This document shows positions 12,201-24,164 of a stretch of DNA of 64,000 nt, piece after piece. The first letter of the stretch is position 1; every line of letters begins with the position of its first letter. Below the pieces are notes generated by a model. It did no database searches. It saw nothing but the letters and a program-made list of their open reading frames with translations, and had not been told where the DNA came from. Made by a program: the position numbers and the translations under genes. The stretch lies in the NCBI GenBank assembly GCA_973895155.1, contig OZ316893.1:21080001-21144000 (forward strand), read 5' to 3'. The stretch comes from Marsupella aquatica (lineage: Eukaryota; Marchantiophyta).

Positions 12201-12397
12201 TCAGAGAAAATCCTCGCCGATTTGTCTGGGAAGTTCTAAAGACTAGGGATCTCACCTCTAAGTTTAAAAATCGTTATCCCAAAGACACTTGCACTTGTGA
12301 CAGACTATATGACCCAAATGGAGAGCGACTCACTTGTTCAAATCAGTCATGTAGACATATTCATGGAGGCATAGAATTTGAAATTTTAGATGATTAA
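6280..12397 (+). CDS. ParB/Srx-like + DNA amino-methyltransferase-like + FCP1-type HAD fusion
   Basis: Predicted exons 6280-6448, 6994-8510, 8723-11006 and 11325-12397 join in frame (169+1517+2284+1073 = 1681 codons with stop). Donor 1 is a consensus GTAAGT; donor 3 is a weaker GTTAAT. Exon 4 has no ATG before its HAD motif, so it needs an upstream exon. Layout: Ser-rich N-terminus (1-56); unrecognised region (60-250); Lys-rich, NLS-like stretch (~260-330); ParB/sulfiredoxin-like domain (~375-480) with EIPVKSIL and the GHR-like loop ISGQHSAKAA; permuted N4/N6 methyltransferase-like domain with VDFS at ~798 where DPPY is expected, then KPRHML and motif-I-like VLDFFSGG (~993); FCP1/NIF-type HAD domain with DLNK (~1341), LWTCAGR (~1402), KDL and LLIDDSP (~1474); C-terminal Cys/His cluster (CTC...CSNQSCRH). 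Both enzyme sites deviate from consensus, so activity is doubtful. Function unknown; nuclear DNA binding or modification is an inference. Confidence 0.75.
6490..6508. repeat. Palindrome GGTCGCTC-TTA-GAGCGACC
   Basis: Perfect 8-bp arms around a 3-nt centre, just inside intron 1. It is the founder-like form of the palindromes that follow in the 60-bp array and recurs, with one arm altered, in intron 2 at 8550-8569. Confidence 0.85.
6538..6897. repeat. 60-bp tandem array carrying a 21-bp palindrome, six copies
   Basis: Six units in exact 60-bp register, each with the spacer TTGATTTAAGTTTTCCTA and a palindrome of arms GGGTCGCTCC / GGAGCGACCC around a single A. Palindromes start at 6566, 6626, 6686, 6746, 6806 and 6866. 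The fourth has one arm mismatch (GGGTCACTCC); spacer differences are few, so the array is recent or homogenised. It lies wholly inside intron 1 of the fusion gene, immediately upstream of the exon that encodes the ParB-like domain. Confidence 0.95.
8511..8722 (+). other. Intron 2 of the fusion gene, with two palindromes
   Basis: Donor CAG|GTAAAC and acceptor AATGCAG join two frames in phase 0. The 212-bp intron contains two members of the palindrome family: GCCTCGCTCTTAGAGCGACC (8549-8568) and one with arms GCCTCGC / GCGAGGC (8637-8657). Confidence 0.75.
10408..10428. repeat. Palindrome-family copy inside coding exon 3
   Basis: GGGTCGCCC-TGA-GAGCGACCC, an imperfect 21-bp member of the palindrome family, lies in frame within exon 3 in a linker between the methyltransferase-like and HAD domains. 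It encodes Gly-Arg-Pro-Glu-Ser-Asp-Pro. Being 21 bp long, an insertion of the unit would have kept the frame. Confidence 0.7.
11007..11324 (+). other. Intron 3 of the fusion gene (predicted)
   Basis: Donor GTTAATATT (weak) directly precedes an in-frame TAA; acceptor TCTTTGCAG restores the frame in phase 1 and leads into the HAD domain. A degenerate palindrome (GGGTCGATCCAGGTTTGACC, 11246-11265) lies inside. The alternative is that exon 3 ends a protein at the TAA (11009-11011) and the HAD domain belongs to another transcript, but no start codon supports that. Confidence 0.55.
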
Positions 12398-15300
12398 TCA
12401 TTATGTTTCTGTACATTGTAGGACACAAGATTGGAGTCATGCAATCATTTTTCTATTTCACAGGTCATAGAACTACTTTGGACTTTACACTAGCTTGACC
12501 ATTGGAGTAGGATCGACATTATGGCTAGCCAACCTTGAATATATGTTATGATAAATGAGATGATTAATCTCACTTTGAATTTAATCATGAGTTTTTGACC
12601 AAATGATACATGTTTGTCACTTATCTATTTAATTTCAAATACAATTAATATTAATAATTTCTGTATTATGATTAATTGATTAAAATCAAATTTGGAGTGC
12701 AAAAGTGTAATTTTAAACCAAAAAGAGTGTATATTTAGTCTTGAAAAATTGTTTATTTGGAGCAAAATTAATGGACTTTTTAGAGACAAGAATGTAAATT
12801 TGAGGATCACAATCTGGACTTTTAAATTTCCAGTTTTAATGAATAGTGTGATCTAAGTGCCGTAACCTTTGAGTCACAAGACTAAGAGCAATCCTTAACA
12901 GAGATGAGAAAAAGATGTCAATATGAGGAAAAAATGTTGAGGGTGAAGAAAAATGTTGTGGTGAGATAAAGATGACCAGGTGAGAAAAATATGGCAAAAT
13001 GAGATAAATATAATATATATGTTGAGATGAAAAAAGATCTCAAGGTGAATAAAATATGTCAAGATGAACAAAGATCTTGAAATGAAAAGATATTAATATG
13101 AAAAAGAGATGTCAAGATGAGAAAATATTTTATCTATATTTTATTTATATTTGAAATTATTTCAAAATAATTAGAATTTTTAATTTATGAATAAATTTAA
13201 TAAAAAATTTATTAATTTTTTCAATTGTGGCAGGTATGGGAAGATTAAAGGGTAGCTTGGGCAGGAACTTATTTTTAGAAGGGGTGTGTGGATAGATCTT
13301 AAAGTGTGGGAAAAATTATGTTTTAATAAACATTCAAAATTGATTGTCACTTTTTTTAGTTTATAAAGGGACCTGATCAGGATTATACTGGTACATAGTA
13401 AAGGGAGGTCTCCTTGATACTTTTGCATTGCTAGAGACTCTCCTTATTTTCTTTGTACTATTAAATTAGTTTTTGCTTGGAAACATTGTTTTCCATTTTC
13501 ATTCACAAGAGAAATCACTCTTTCATGTTTTTTATTTTTGGGATATTGCAAATTTGAATGACTACTATAATAAAAAAAGTAACATTTTATTATAGCTTTT
13601 GATATGGTCTTTGTAATCTAACCTATTTTTAATAAACCTATTTTAATTAAATTATTATCATTATTATGTATTTTGAAATATTGTAATACTTGCAATAATA
13701 TATAATATCATATATATTATGTACTTTTGTATTTCATGTGTATACCTCCTTGATACTCATGCATGTACATTCATTCTCTTGTTTTGTGTGCCCCATTGGT
13801 TCTAGCATTGGCTCCTTTGTGTCTCCCATTTTATTCCCAGTTTGTTTGGAATGTATTTATTATTTTTTGGTGCACACTAAATTTAATATAACCTTTATTC
13901 CTTCTCTTTGACATGATTAATGTGTTTTGGACACTGCAAATTTGAATGACAAGCACTTCATAAAAAGGCGCAACCTTGTATTATAGTTTAGGATAACAAC
14001 AGCAACCCTGCCAAGATGACCAGACTTATGCACCCACAAGCTATGATAAACAATCATATGGTTTTTTAATAATTGCTTCCAAAATTTGATATTTGCAATG
14101 CCAAGGAAAGAATGCGAAGCAACAGGGAGGGGGAGACCCAACAAGATGGGTGATACTTGGGAGCTGAACAAGACAGGCAATATATAAGGGCCTGTATAAG
14201 GGAGGGGCAAGGATGGAGGAGAGGCACATGCATGGGAAAACATAGACTGAGAGGAACACTTGGTCCTGTCCCCTCCCCTCCCCTCCCGCATATGGATGAG
14301 GAAATGGGAACAACCTCCTTTATGCAACAATAACTTTTATGCAACCACAGGTATTGAGCTACTTATACAATATCTCTTCTTGCAACAACAAAGTGGGATG
14401 GATGTGTCTATTCATTTGGGTCTGATATGCAATTGGATGGCTGTGTCTATTCATTCAGGTCCGATATAAAATCAATCTGCAATAGGGGCCACCCTGCTTC
14501 ACAATGGAGAGAGTCTGAGAGGCACGCATTCACTAGATTGAAAATGACGGTAAAATGCTTATTAACAATTGAAAACCACAACTGCAGGGAGGTTCTTTTA
14601 AGCGTATCTTTGTATTGCAAGTTCTAATGTGACAATATATGGTTCCGTAAGTCATTACATATCATGATCAAATTTATTGTTTTGCTTAAATCCCTTGTTA
14701 TTCAGCAGACCGTATATTACCCGGATGCTATCAAACGAACCCTCTCTGACAAACAGTTATGGTGCCCACCAAGTTTGGAAGTGTCCAAGTCCCTTCTGTG
14801 TCGGCCCAGCTCCTAGATATGGAACTTCGACGGCTGGAGTTGTTTCCGTTCTCTAGTGAACTTTCCATGAGGGTCCGTAATAACACCTGATTGGGAAACA
14901 TTGCCAATGATCTGCTCAAACATCTCATTTCTGGAGGCACTCAGCAGCTGTCACGACGAGGATGTGATAATTACAAAACCGTTTCCACTATAATGAGCAA
15001 TGTGTGAATTGCATCTTATGGTGTCATAATGACTGTATGTTGTCTAATTAAGATGAAAGTACTGTACGAGAGGGTATATCACACAAAATGTTAGTCATTT
15101 TTTCTGTTATACCACATCGAAGTGCAGGCCTTCGTCATCTTATCATGAAGGTTCTCTTTGTGAGTTGTTTTCACCATTGCAACCTCAGAAGCTTCATTTC
15201 AAATGTGCTGTTGTTGAACCGTGCTCTCTCCACGTAACCCTCCATTAAATGTTGGAGAATTTCATTCATTGAGACAAGTGTCCGTTTATATTATTATAAG

Positions 15301-18129
15301 CATCTTCCTCAATCAGATCTCTGACAAAAGACTCCTGGGTTGATAAAATATTAAGGAATATTTCCTCTCTTTACATTGTCCCCTTCTCTCATATTTTCTT
15401 TATTTGGAAATATGATCACACTATTTTTTACTATCCTACTCGGACATATGAAGAATTTTGGGATCCCACCACCACCATTTCTCTGTTTTTCATCAACAAA
15501 TTTTGACAAGTAGGTAAACTTGATCTCAAGAGTCTATATCTGCAAGCTTAAACCTAATATGCGCCCTTGGCAAAGAGAAAGAGTGGCTTGCAAGAAATAA
15601 GGAGAAAATTGTCTGGACCCTTGAAGGAGTAAGGGCACTGATTTTTGCATTTGAATAAGCATAAACCCTTCAACTTCATGCCACGGGTCCAGCTGTAATC
15701 ATTTCCAGACCCAGCATGATCACCATGCCTAGCAAAAAGAAACACTGTTTGGGATGTTCAACCCTCTCTTGAATATCTTGGTAGGGGTCCAGATACGGTC
15801 TCGGTCCTGCTATGCCTAGAAAGCAATAGTGGTGAACAACGGTTTCTGATCATATCTTGTCACCCAGATGTGTGACAGAATGTGTTAGTAGTTATCAAAT
15901 GCACAAGAGAGTAAGGTTTGAGAAGGAATGTGTTGAATACCCTTGATATGGTGGGTACCCCATGCTAAAGACACCAATGACGCTCGGACTTGCTCTCGGG
16001 CTACCCTAATATTTTACACTAGAGCATACATGCACAAAGTAAGCCATGATTGCATAGGGTTCCATGGACCACTCGATCCCATGAACTGGTATCGACCAGG
16101 TTAATTACTGTGGACTAGAAAAGTATAGATTTTGACAAATTGCTATCTGAGTACAACAAAAGCAATTTTGTAGTCCATCTGGAATGCGCTGGTCCATCTG
16201 GGCATTTGTGAAATGATGACGTCCATTGGGGCTTCAGTTGCTAGGATTTGGAGATATAAAAAGCTCATCAAATTTTGTATTTTGATGGCTTTATCCTGTC
16301 AACCAATCCACACAATTACAAAACAATTAAAAATGTCATAGTGGGTGATAAGAGGGAGGTTTGCTGGTTTTTGGTTTCATTAGAGGAAGGGACTTGCTTA
16401 ATGAAAGTCCAATGTTGCCCAAGTAAGGTTGAGATACTTTTGTGTTAAAAACAAGCCTTCAATCTTTCTGACAAGTTGCTGTTATGGCTCGTTTCTATAT
16501 GTATGCCCAGCCCCACCCAACAGCCAAGATTGGTGTTAATTAAATTGGTGTCAATTGAAACAAGAGGGGGCAGCCTAGTAAATAGTCCTAGAGCAATATA
16601 GCTCGTGCAGGACCGCTCAAATCCAGAGAAATTCCAAATCGTGTAGTCTAGCTCAGGAAGCCATCACAAATCCAGTGAGATCCCAAATTTTGTAATCAAT
16701 GTAGCTTGGGATCACTGTTAAGCCAGTGAGGTTGGCAATCATAGTATAGGGACCTTGCCTTGGGCAGGGGTGCACTGGCCTAACAGGAAGTCCATTGCTT
16801 CTTTTCAATCGATCCGGCCCTCAGAGATTGAACCTGCACCATATAATGAGTGGAAAGGGTTACAATTGGCATTACAAGAACTCAACCCCCTATTCAACTA
16901 GGGTGTCTACCTATCCAACTTGGCAAGCTATGGGCTCTAGAGATGGTCCAACTTTTTTAAACTCTGGTTCCTTCATTCAAAAGAATTGTATTTATTTAAG
17001 TTCAGTTCAAAAGATTTTTGGTCTGGAGTCTGTCTAACAAGATAATCACGGATTGAAAGCTACTGTAGCGAACTAAGTCTATGGAGACTACTGTCTATAG
17101 TCAGTGAAGTCTCTAGACTCTCTGGGTAACTGAAATTGGAGGTACAATTGGAGACTGGGCAGATAGAGTCTCTGATAATGGAGCACCTGGCTTCAATGTC
17201 CTCACCTCTGTCCATTCAGGTCGGCACTCGGGCTAGACCCTAGAAGACCAAGTGTCCCTCGAGTTTTCTTTGGTGAAAAAAGGACTCTCCTTACCTAGGA
17301 GCAAATATAAGTTCCTAGGCTGGATGATGCTCCACTACATATCTCCCTATCAATCACCTTGCTTGTTCTCTTTTCACATGCTGGATAGTTACTACGCTAG
17401 CTGTGAACCAGTGACTCCATGGAGGTGCCTACTGGAGCCGCCAACAACACAATTGTGGGCGGCGACCCTTCACTTCAGAATGATGCTAAATAGCCCCCCA
17501 TGCTCGCAGTCTGCAGAGTCTTCAGAGTCGGACAGGGTTGAACTTGGCTTCCAAGTTGGACTGGAGAGACCGACTCTCCTGACTGCAGCGGCTGCCCCAA
17601 CATTTGCTACGATCTCTTCTCGCTGTAAGGATCCAGACGTTCAGATTGCTTACAATAACACGCCTTCCGCAGAGTCCAGTAACTTGTACCTGCGATACAC
17701 ATCATTGTGTCAATAGTCTCCAGTGCACGTACTCTCTAGGTTCACTTGGGACTGTCGCCTGCTCCTAGCTGCGTGGAGGTCACTCGGTTAGAAGCGGGCT
17801 TCAGTTTATATTCAGTAGATCATTCTTGGCTGGCTGAAGGACCGGTAGATTCACTCAATCAATCGTGCACATTGCATTGAGCATAGTGTGTGAAGAACCC
17901 TCATCAAATTCCTGTGGTTTCACTCTGCTTCCTGATGTAGGTGAGAAACATTGAGCTCTATTCACATTTCAGCGGAGCTCAGTACGTTGGAAGTGGTCGC
18001 CGAGTTCTGAAAACTTCTGGAAATCTTGCCCAAGGAGATCAGGAAATATTACTGCGGGTGGTGGCGTCTAGTTCCTTGGTCTCCTCGCACGCCCAACACA
18101 CGGAGGTTGCTGCACGCAAAGTAGCTGCA
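12398..18129. other. Gene-poor region
   Basis: About 5.7 kb without a supportable gene. 12.4-13.9 kb is very AT-rich and includes the GA-rich array at 12.9-13.13 kb. 14.27-14.29 kb has CCCCTCCC repeats. 15-17.8 kb is more balanced in composition and may be decayed retrotransposon, but no reverse transcriptase, integrase or long terminal repeat could be recognised. The frame open from 17941 is the in-frame upstream extension of peroxidase exon 1. Confidence 0.5.
12895..13130. repeat. GA-rich degenerate array (GAGAAAAAGATGTC-type)
   Basis: Loose repetition of 17-25-bp units such as GATGTCAAGATGAGAAAA and AAAATGTTGAGG. It resembles, in the same orientation, the arrays at 0.6-0.95 kb and 24.2-24.56 kb, sharing ATGTC and GTTGAG-GAAAAA blocks. 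Confidence 0.65.
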
Positions 18130-20823
18130 ATGGCTCACATGACTACTACAATGGCGGGGAAGTTGTTGGTGGTAATGGTGGTCTTGAGCCTGGCGACGAG
18201 ATCAGTGAATGGCCAGCTCAGGAAGGATTACTATGCTCAGAGCTGCCCCAACGTGGAGGCACTCGCTAGGTCGGCTTTCCTCAACCGAGTTAGCTTCTTC
18301 AACATCATCTCGTTGCCTGCCAACATTCTCCGACTCGCCTTCCACGACTGTGCTGTCGATGTATGTTCTCTCTAATTCGTATCACCATTGGCTTTCACAG
18401 CTTAGTTTGTTATTGGGTATGATATTAGTGTCCTAGTGACGTTTAGTCTCGAGGATGCATCTGTACAAATCTGTCAGCTGATCTTTGTTGATGGGCGCAC
18501 CATCTATGCTTCTGTTATGCTTCTGACCATACCGCGGGGCTTTCCGTTAACAACGAACCTGGGCACTTTCCTACGCTAACAGCAGGGTGGCTAGGTTCAA
18601 TACCCTCACATCTGTGTCACATGCTTCACGGACCAACTCCCTTACTGCTACGTTGGGCCATATATTGAGAATGACCGTTTGGCTGAGCTGGCCATTCAAT
18701 GCCCGTAAACTTCGCGATTCTTAGCCTTCGGCTATCATGCCAGTCCGATATGAAGCACCCCTCCTCGCGCTTAATTAAGTTGACGTTGAATACTATCGTA
18801 GTGAGGGTATCAACTTTAGACATCCATTCATCCTTGGTAGCACCATTATTATCTTCGCGTGAAGTCCTACGGACTAGCACAAATCACAATCATGTGTTCA
18901 CAGTATTGTGGTTGCTTCTGCTATCGTTGAAGGGAAGATTGGAGGGGGTTGTGTTGTACAAGACCCTGTGAATTCGGAATACTTCCGTACTTTACGAGTA
19001 CCTGACTTACGAAGTCGTATCACCATATTTATACTGGCCTACGGGCAATAAGACTAAACCCCCTTCAACAGAATTGTCCGAGGTCGAATATGAGGATCTA
19101 GCTTGCTTGACCTTGTTGCATGGAGCAGTACTGCGTCCTCTAGATGGAATATGACAGTGTGTCGGGAACGTCGTCATGTTCCGACTTGATTGTATTGAAG
19201 TGGGGACTAGTGCAGTGATTATTCTATTGAATGACCGAAATGAATGGTCAATTATGGTCGCGAAACTCACGCCACTGTCAGGGTCGAATTAATGATTCTT
19301 GCATGGTGATTGAAACGGCATCTCGTACACTTTCATTGCATATTGCTGTATTCTGCCGGTCATGACCTTAAGAGCGTTTCAGGTTAGAAGATCAATTGTG
19401 TGGACTCTTTCTTCATCTCACGAGCGTCCTCGTTTGTGGATTGCAGGGCTGTGACGGTTCAGTTCTACTCGATAGCTCTCCGGATGGCTTGATAAAAGAC
19501 GAGAAGCTCTCCAACAATAACATTGGTATTGGCAACATTCCCGTGATTACATACATGAAACAGCAGATCGATGCGCAATGTAAAGACTCTTCTGGAGCTC
19601 CGGTCGTGTCATGTGCTGACGTCGTTGCCATGGCTGGTCGGGAGGCCTTCAACTTTGTAAGTCAACGCCAGTTTCGTTCACTCGTGTTCAAATTTTCGTC
19701 ATTTAATGCAGCTTTCGTGTATCTAATAACACATCTGGAACTGTGATGTTGGCGAGAATGATCGCTTCCATTAGTCTTCAGGAATTGCATGAGATTGACC
19801 ACTAATAGTATATTTGGATCAAATGAACTACCGTAGACAGTATTTCTCAGCTCTTGGTTCCAAGGGATTCCCAGTGGATGTAAGGAAATGTTGCTTCTTA
19901 CTCGTAATGTCCATGGTGCTATCGCTGATAGCATGTGAGATCTGCTTTCTGATGTCACTGTCCCTGTCCATGTATATGCGATCAATGTCTCAGGCCAAAG
20001 GTGTTGGAAATCTAGGCTCTCAAATCATTCCCATTCCCTTGGGCCGAAGAGATGGAACTCAGGCTCAGACCTCCCATGCCGACGCACAGCTACTAGGGCC
20101 TGAAACTTCTGTAGACGAATTGCTCTCAAATTTCGGTCGGATTGGTCTGACGACAGAGCAGTCTGTCGCGCTTATTGGTAAGCCCGCCAATTTTCTGCTT
20201 TGCCAGCGTGAACGGAATAGATCTGAATAAGAACCGTTATCAGTGGCAAATTTCAGTGTTGATGTCGTTACCAGCCGTTACTGCTGATGCAAGCTTCTTT
20301 TGGATGGAAATGATGTCTTCGTACACGGCTCGAAATTGCATTGGTAGCTGAATCTGCTGCGGGAATCATTGTAGCTATATTTATCGTGCTTACAATCACT
20401 TTCATACTACTGTTCGCAGGATCTCATACGATTGGAATTGCCCACTGCGTAAACATTGTGAATCGTCTCTACCCGAATGCGGACGCGACTTTGTCGCAGC
20501 CCACGCAGGTGCCCCTACGTTTGAAGCTGAGCGCCCTTTGCCCTCAGGGTATATACAGCTCCGGCACGGTGGTGAACAACGATCAGACGAACACTATCTT
20601 TGACAACCAGTACTTTGCCAACGTTGTGACGGGCCAAGGCCTCATGACTGTTGATGATAATCTTCGTCTGGATCCCCGAACCGCTGGATACGTCCGAAAA
20701 TTCTCACTAAACCAGCCCTATTTCTACCAGAAATTTGCCGAAGCATACACTGTGCTCACCTCGTGGAGAGTCCTCACGGGCTCAGAAGGAGAGATTCGTA
20801 ACGACTGTACCAAAGTGAACTAA
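18130..20823 (+). CDS. Class III secretory peroxidase
   Basis: Exons 18130-18360, 19447-19656, 19994-20177 and 20420-20823 join in frame into 342 residues, the usual size. The enzyme uses H2O2 to oxidise phenolics in the cell wall or apoplast. A signal peptide (1-28, hydrophobic core KLLVVMVVLSLA) precedes the mature start QLRKDYYAQSCP. The distal haem site RLAFHDC has Arg68 and His72; GCDGS (78-82) is the distal calcium loop; VVSCADVVAMAGRE, LGRRDG and the proximal-His motif GSHTIG (His211) follow. The C-terminal half has FDNQYF and the final Cys in NDCTKVN. Introns fall after the FHDC helix, after REAFNF and just before HTIG, the three classical class III positions. The ATG at 18130 was chosen because it gives the signal peptide; an in-frame upstream extension to 17941 exists. 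No frame break was seen. The physiological substrate cannot be told. Confidence 0.95.
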
Positions 20824-21860
20824 CTGATGATCGATCCAAATCTATCGTTCATATTGCAAGATATATGTAGACTCGTCGTCACAGCAGTCATGATACTGGT
20901 GAGCTTCGACAGGTCGAGCTGATCTGAATTCAGTGCGTCACGACCTTCAGCAGCATGTGCTGGCGGTTCGATTTCAGAGTCTGTGACGGCACTCGTTGAG
21001 AGGGAGGCTATGATCAGCTTCGCTTCGTTTCCCATCAGGGTTAGCAGATCTGTAAGGGTAGGGTTTGCAGCGGTGAATTGATTGTTTCAAATCACTATTG
21101 ATAGTAGAGAGTTCCTAGGCCATAAGTATAGTTTGTAATGGTTATTGGACTTATTTAGGAAAAAGTACTAGTATGACCTTCAGGTGAAGGTCGCATAATG
21201 TTCAACAACACTAGCCAAGACGAAAATGAAAGATTGGGTCACAAGTTATCATGCCATTCGCTGCCGTTCTTGGATGATGTCCGGCTCCAGAATTCGTGCA
21301 CTTCACCTGTGGTGGAAAAGTGAAATCGTCCGTAAGTTCTATCGATCTGGGCATCATGTTCATCCTCTTGTCATACATAAGAACAAGCGATGTATTTGTC
21401 TGGCATATGCTGCACAACTTGCTTTCACACCCTCTACTTGCGATTGCAATAGAAACCTTACATCCAGAACTCCAAATAGTTTGCTTCATTCTCTGCCTCG
21501 TACGTACTGGTCCGTAATTTGTAATTCATGTTAGGGATCGCTGAGCTAACGCGGAAGACAAGAGTTGACGTACGCAAGTTTCACCTTCTCTTCAATACTC
21601 TTATTCATCTTGAGAGCACTGAGCAGCTTCGCTAACACGGTAGACCGTGAACTGACGGAAAAGTGCGTACGAGTAAAGAAGTCGCAAATTCGAATGAGAC
21701 TCGAAATGCTGAAAACTTCGTGCGACACTAACGCCCTCCATTACTTAGTGCAGATGATGGTGTAGACGCGCCCCATACATCACGCACCAGTAAAACGAAG
21801 CATGGTACTACCATATCTCTTTGAGATGCCCACCACGTCTAAGGATCTAACCGCGCCTTA

Positions 21861-22044
21861 ACTCGTTGGATGGAATGCACACTCCTCATCAAACAATATA
21901 TACTTTATGAGTTAATTTCTTGAATAAAACGATTGTCCCGATGGTGCATAAACTCGTTGGATGGAATGCTCACTCCTCATCAAAACAATATATACTTTTA
22001 TGAGTTAATTTCTTGAATAAAACGATTGTCCCGATGGTGCATAA
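21861..22044. repeat. Tandem duplication, ~91 bp x 2
   Basis: Two nearly identical copies (about 21861-21951 and 21952-22044) beginning ACTCGTTGGATGGAATGC and ending GTCCCGATGGTGCATAA. They differ by a few substitutions and single-base indels, so the duplication is fairly recent. Confidence 0.9.
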
Positions 22045-22536
22045 TCACTATTTCAACTCATAATGTACTGTATGTAGCCGCACGTCTGAGAAGGTATCTA
22101 TTGTCGATTCCTTGTCGTAACTAGGAAATACTATTGCATTCCGGCAGCACTTTGTTCATGACAATCTCTTGTCTTGTTCGTCGAAAGCGCAGAATCTCTT
22201 CCCTTACCGCTGAAGGGTCCAATTCAAAATGTACCTTGCCAAATGGATCCCACAACACAAAATATAAATTACCACTTTCTGGGAATGAGTTTTGGATTTT
22301 AGACAACCCAAAAAGAGGCAAGCATGGGAGTTCGGGGAATGTGAATACAGGGAACCGGGTATCAAAGCTATATTCGAACTATGTGCCTCAATGATGGGAG
22401 GCTCCCACTTGTAAACATTACCGCTTTGTAAACATTCATGAATGAAGTTTGTGACATTGCATTCTACGGTCTTCCCGACCATTAATTCAGAAACTTGGGG
22501 CAGGGAGACTAGCAGAGACAAGCTACGTAAGGTACC

Positions 22537-22892
22537 CAAAGATTAAATTTAAGTTCGAACCAACAGTACCGTAGAGACAGGAAGGATGGGCAAGTATAAC
22601 CTCCTGCGTGCTACAAAGCGAAGGCAAAGGACTTCTTTCTCAATCAACCGCGTGACATCTACAGTCGTCTGCATATATTGTCACATTTTGAGATGCAATT
22701 ATCTGGACGCACGGACGCTAGATACGGTCCGGGGAGAGACAAGGTACGGTACCCAAAGATTAGATTTAAATTCGAACCAACAGTACAGTAGAGAACAGTA
22801 CCGTGGAGAAGGAAGAAGGATGGGCAAGTATGACCTCCTCCATCCTACAAAGCGAAGGCAAAGGACTTCTTTCTCAATGAACCGCGTGACAT
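22537..22892. repeat. Direct duplication of a ~125-140-bp segment
   Basis: Segments at 22537-22663 and 22748-22892 share blocks including TTCGAACCAACAGTAC, GGATGGGCAAGTAT and ACAAAGCGAAGGCAAAGGAC, ending at CCGCGTGACAT. The second copy carries an extra GAGAACAGTACCGTG stretch. Confidence 0.85.
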
Positions 22893-23559
22893 TTAGCTCC
22901 AGCAGAACGGCCAACTGAAGCTTGAGCTGTTTCATACTTTGCCTGTTTCTGCATTACTGCCATGCCACGTCTGTAAGGAACATTGGCTAATCAGTGCCAA
23001 AGAACGTGCCTTCCGCAGAGTACCTGGATACTCAGATTATGTACACTTGAAGCTTTCTAGCACCATCGAATTACTTCTAGACCCCAAGTTGGCAGGTGCC
23101 CACTGCGCATCACGAAGGTCTATGATAGAGGCCTCCCAACCACGATCACGGTATAGCAATGCGATTCATCACTTGCACTCCGTTGTGGTGTCGTTGGTTG
23201 GAGGGGCGTGGGCAGGTGGACCGAGCTGGATCCGATTCCACAACGCAGATTGACAGATATGGAGTAAATGCTCGCAGTTATTAGTCCCAGCTGTCTGATT
23301 TATTTTCGATTCCTTCAATGACATTCGGGCACGGTTGCATCAATATGAGTCTCAGGTCTGACATAATTATGCGACGGAATTTCTCTGTGAACGATCGACG
23401 ACGACCACCAGACTGTAGTTTTGTACAATACTTCTTGTAGAACTTGTGTCAGTGGGTCTCTTCGGGACTCTCTGTCAATACTTTTGGGAGTTTTACAGTA
23501 ATGTTCTACCACGGGTATCTTCCTCGTATTCCTGTAGATCTGGTTCATTCTCTGCTTAA

Positions 23560-23880
23560 TACATATACAGTATCCCGACTACCCACACATATGCACAGGA
23601 AAGGTTTTATGCACGCATGCTCCTCATGCAGCCCTTATTAGGAATAATAGTTTAAATCTCAAAAATCTCCTATTATTATACAGTATCCCGAATACCCATG
23701 CATATGCATATACCCATACTGCCCATGCAGCTCTTATTCTAAAGCATAATTAAATAACAAAAAATTACATTATTATCTTACAAGTATCCCGAATACCCAT
23801 GGATAAGACAGGAAAGGTTCTGCACCGAGACTCCCCATGCCCACCCTTATCCCACAGCATAGTCCACATATCTAAAAAAC
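23560..23880. repeat. ~110-bp repeat, three diverged copies
   Basis: Copies beginning near 23569, 23680 and 23785 share AGTATCCCGAATACCCATG, a following CATATGCA or GATAAG block, and a CCCATGCAGCCCTTAT-like end. No coding potential was seen. Confidence 0.75.
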
Positions 23881-24164
23881 TTATTATCTATAACCTGAGA
23901 AATTATGAATTAAGGTTCACTTTAGAGAGGAGGTCATGATTAAACTAGACTTTTTATTGTAAATTATAGTATGGATTTTTAGACTTAATGGCAACGAATT
24001 CCGAGCCTTTTCAATTGAATGGCCCCTTTTCACCAACCAGCCTTTAAGTTTTTCATAATGTGTAGAAAGTGCAGCGCTTCTGCACCAGTACACTTTGAGA
24101 GGGGGTCACCCTTTGTTGTTTCTGCATTCCAGATTCATTGTCTCTCATCATGTGGGAGATAAAA

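Noticed and set aside
6280-12397. Bacterial or phage contamination as the source of the ParB/MTase-like frames
   Set aside because: Phase-matched introns with plant-type splice sites, low-complexity N-terminus and FCP1-type domain fit a resident eukaryotic gene. A distant prokaryotic or viral origin of the domains remains possible.
14731-14940. Minus-strand short frame with a neighbouring frame NEMFEQIIGNVSQSG
   Set aside because: It looked like a gene fragment, but no family could be named and an in-frame stop interrupts the better frame.
17252-17716. 154-codon plus-strand frame before the peroxidase
   Set aside because: No domain, and no splice pattern linking it to the peroxidase, whose signal peptide starts at 18130.
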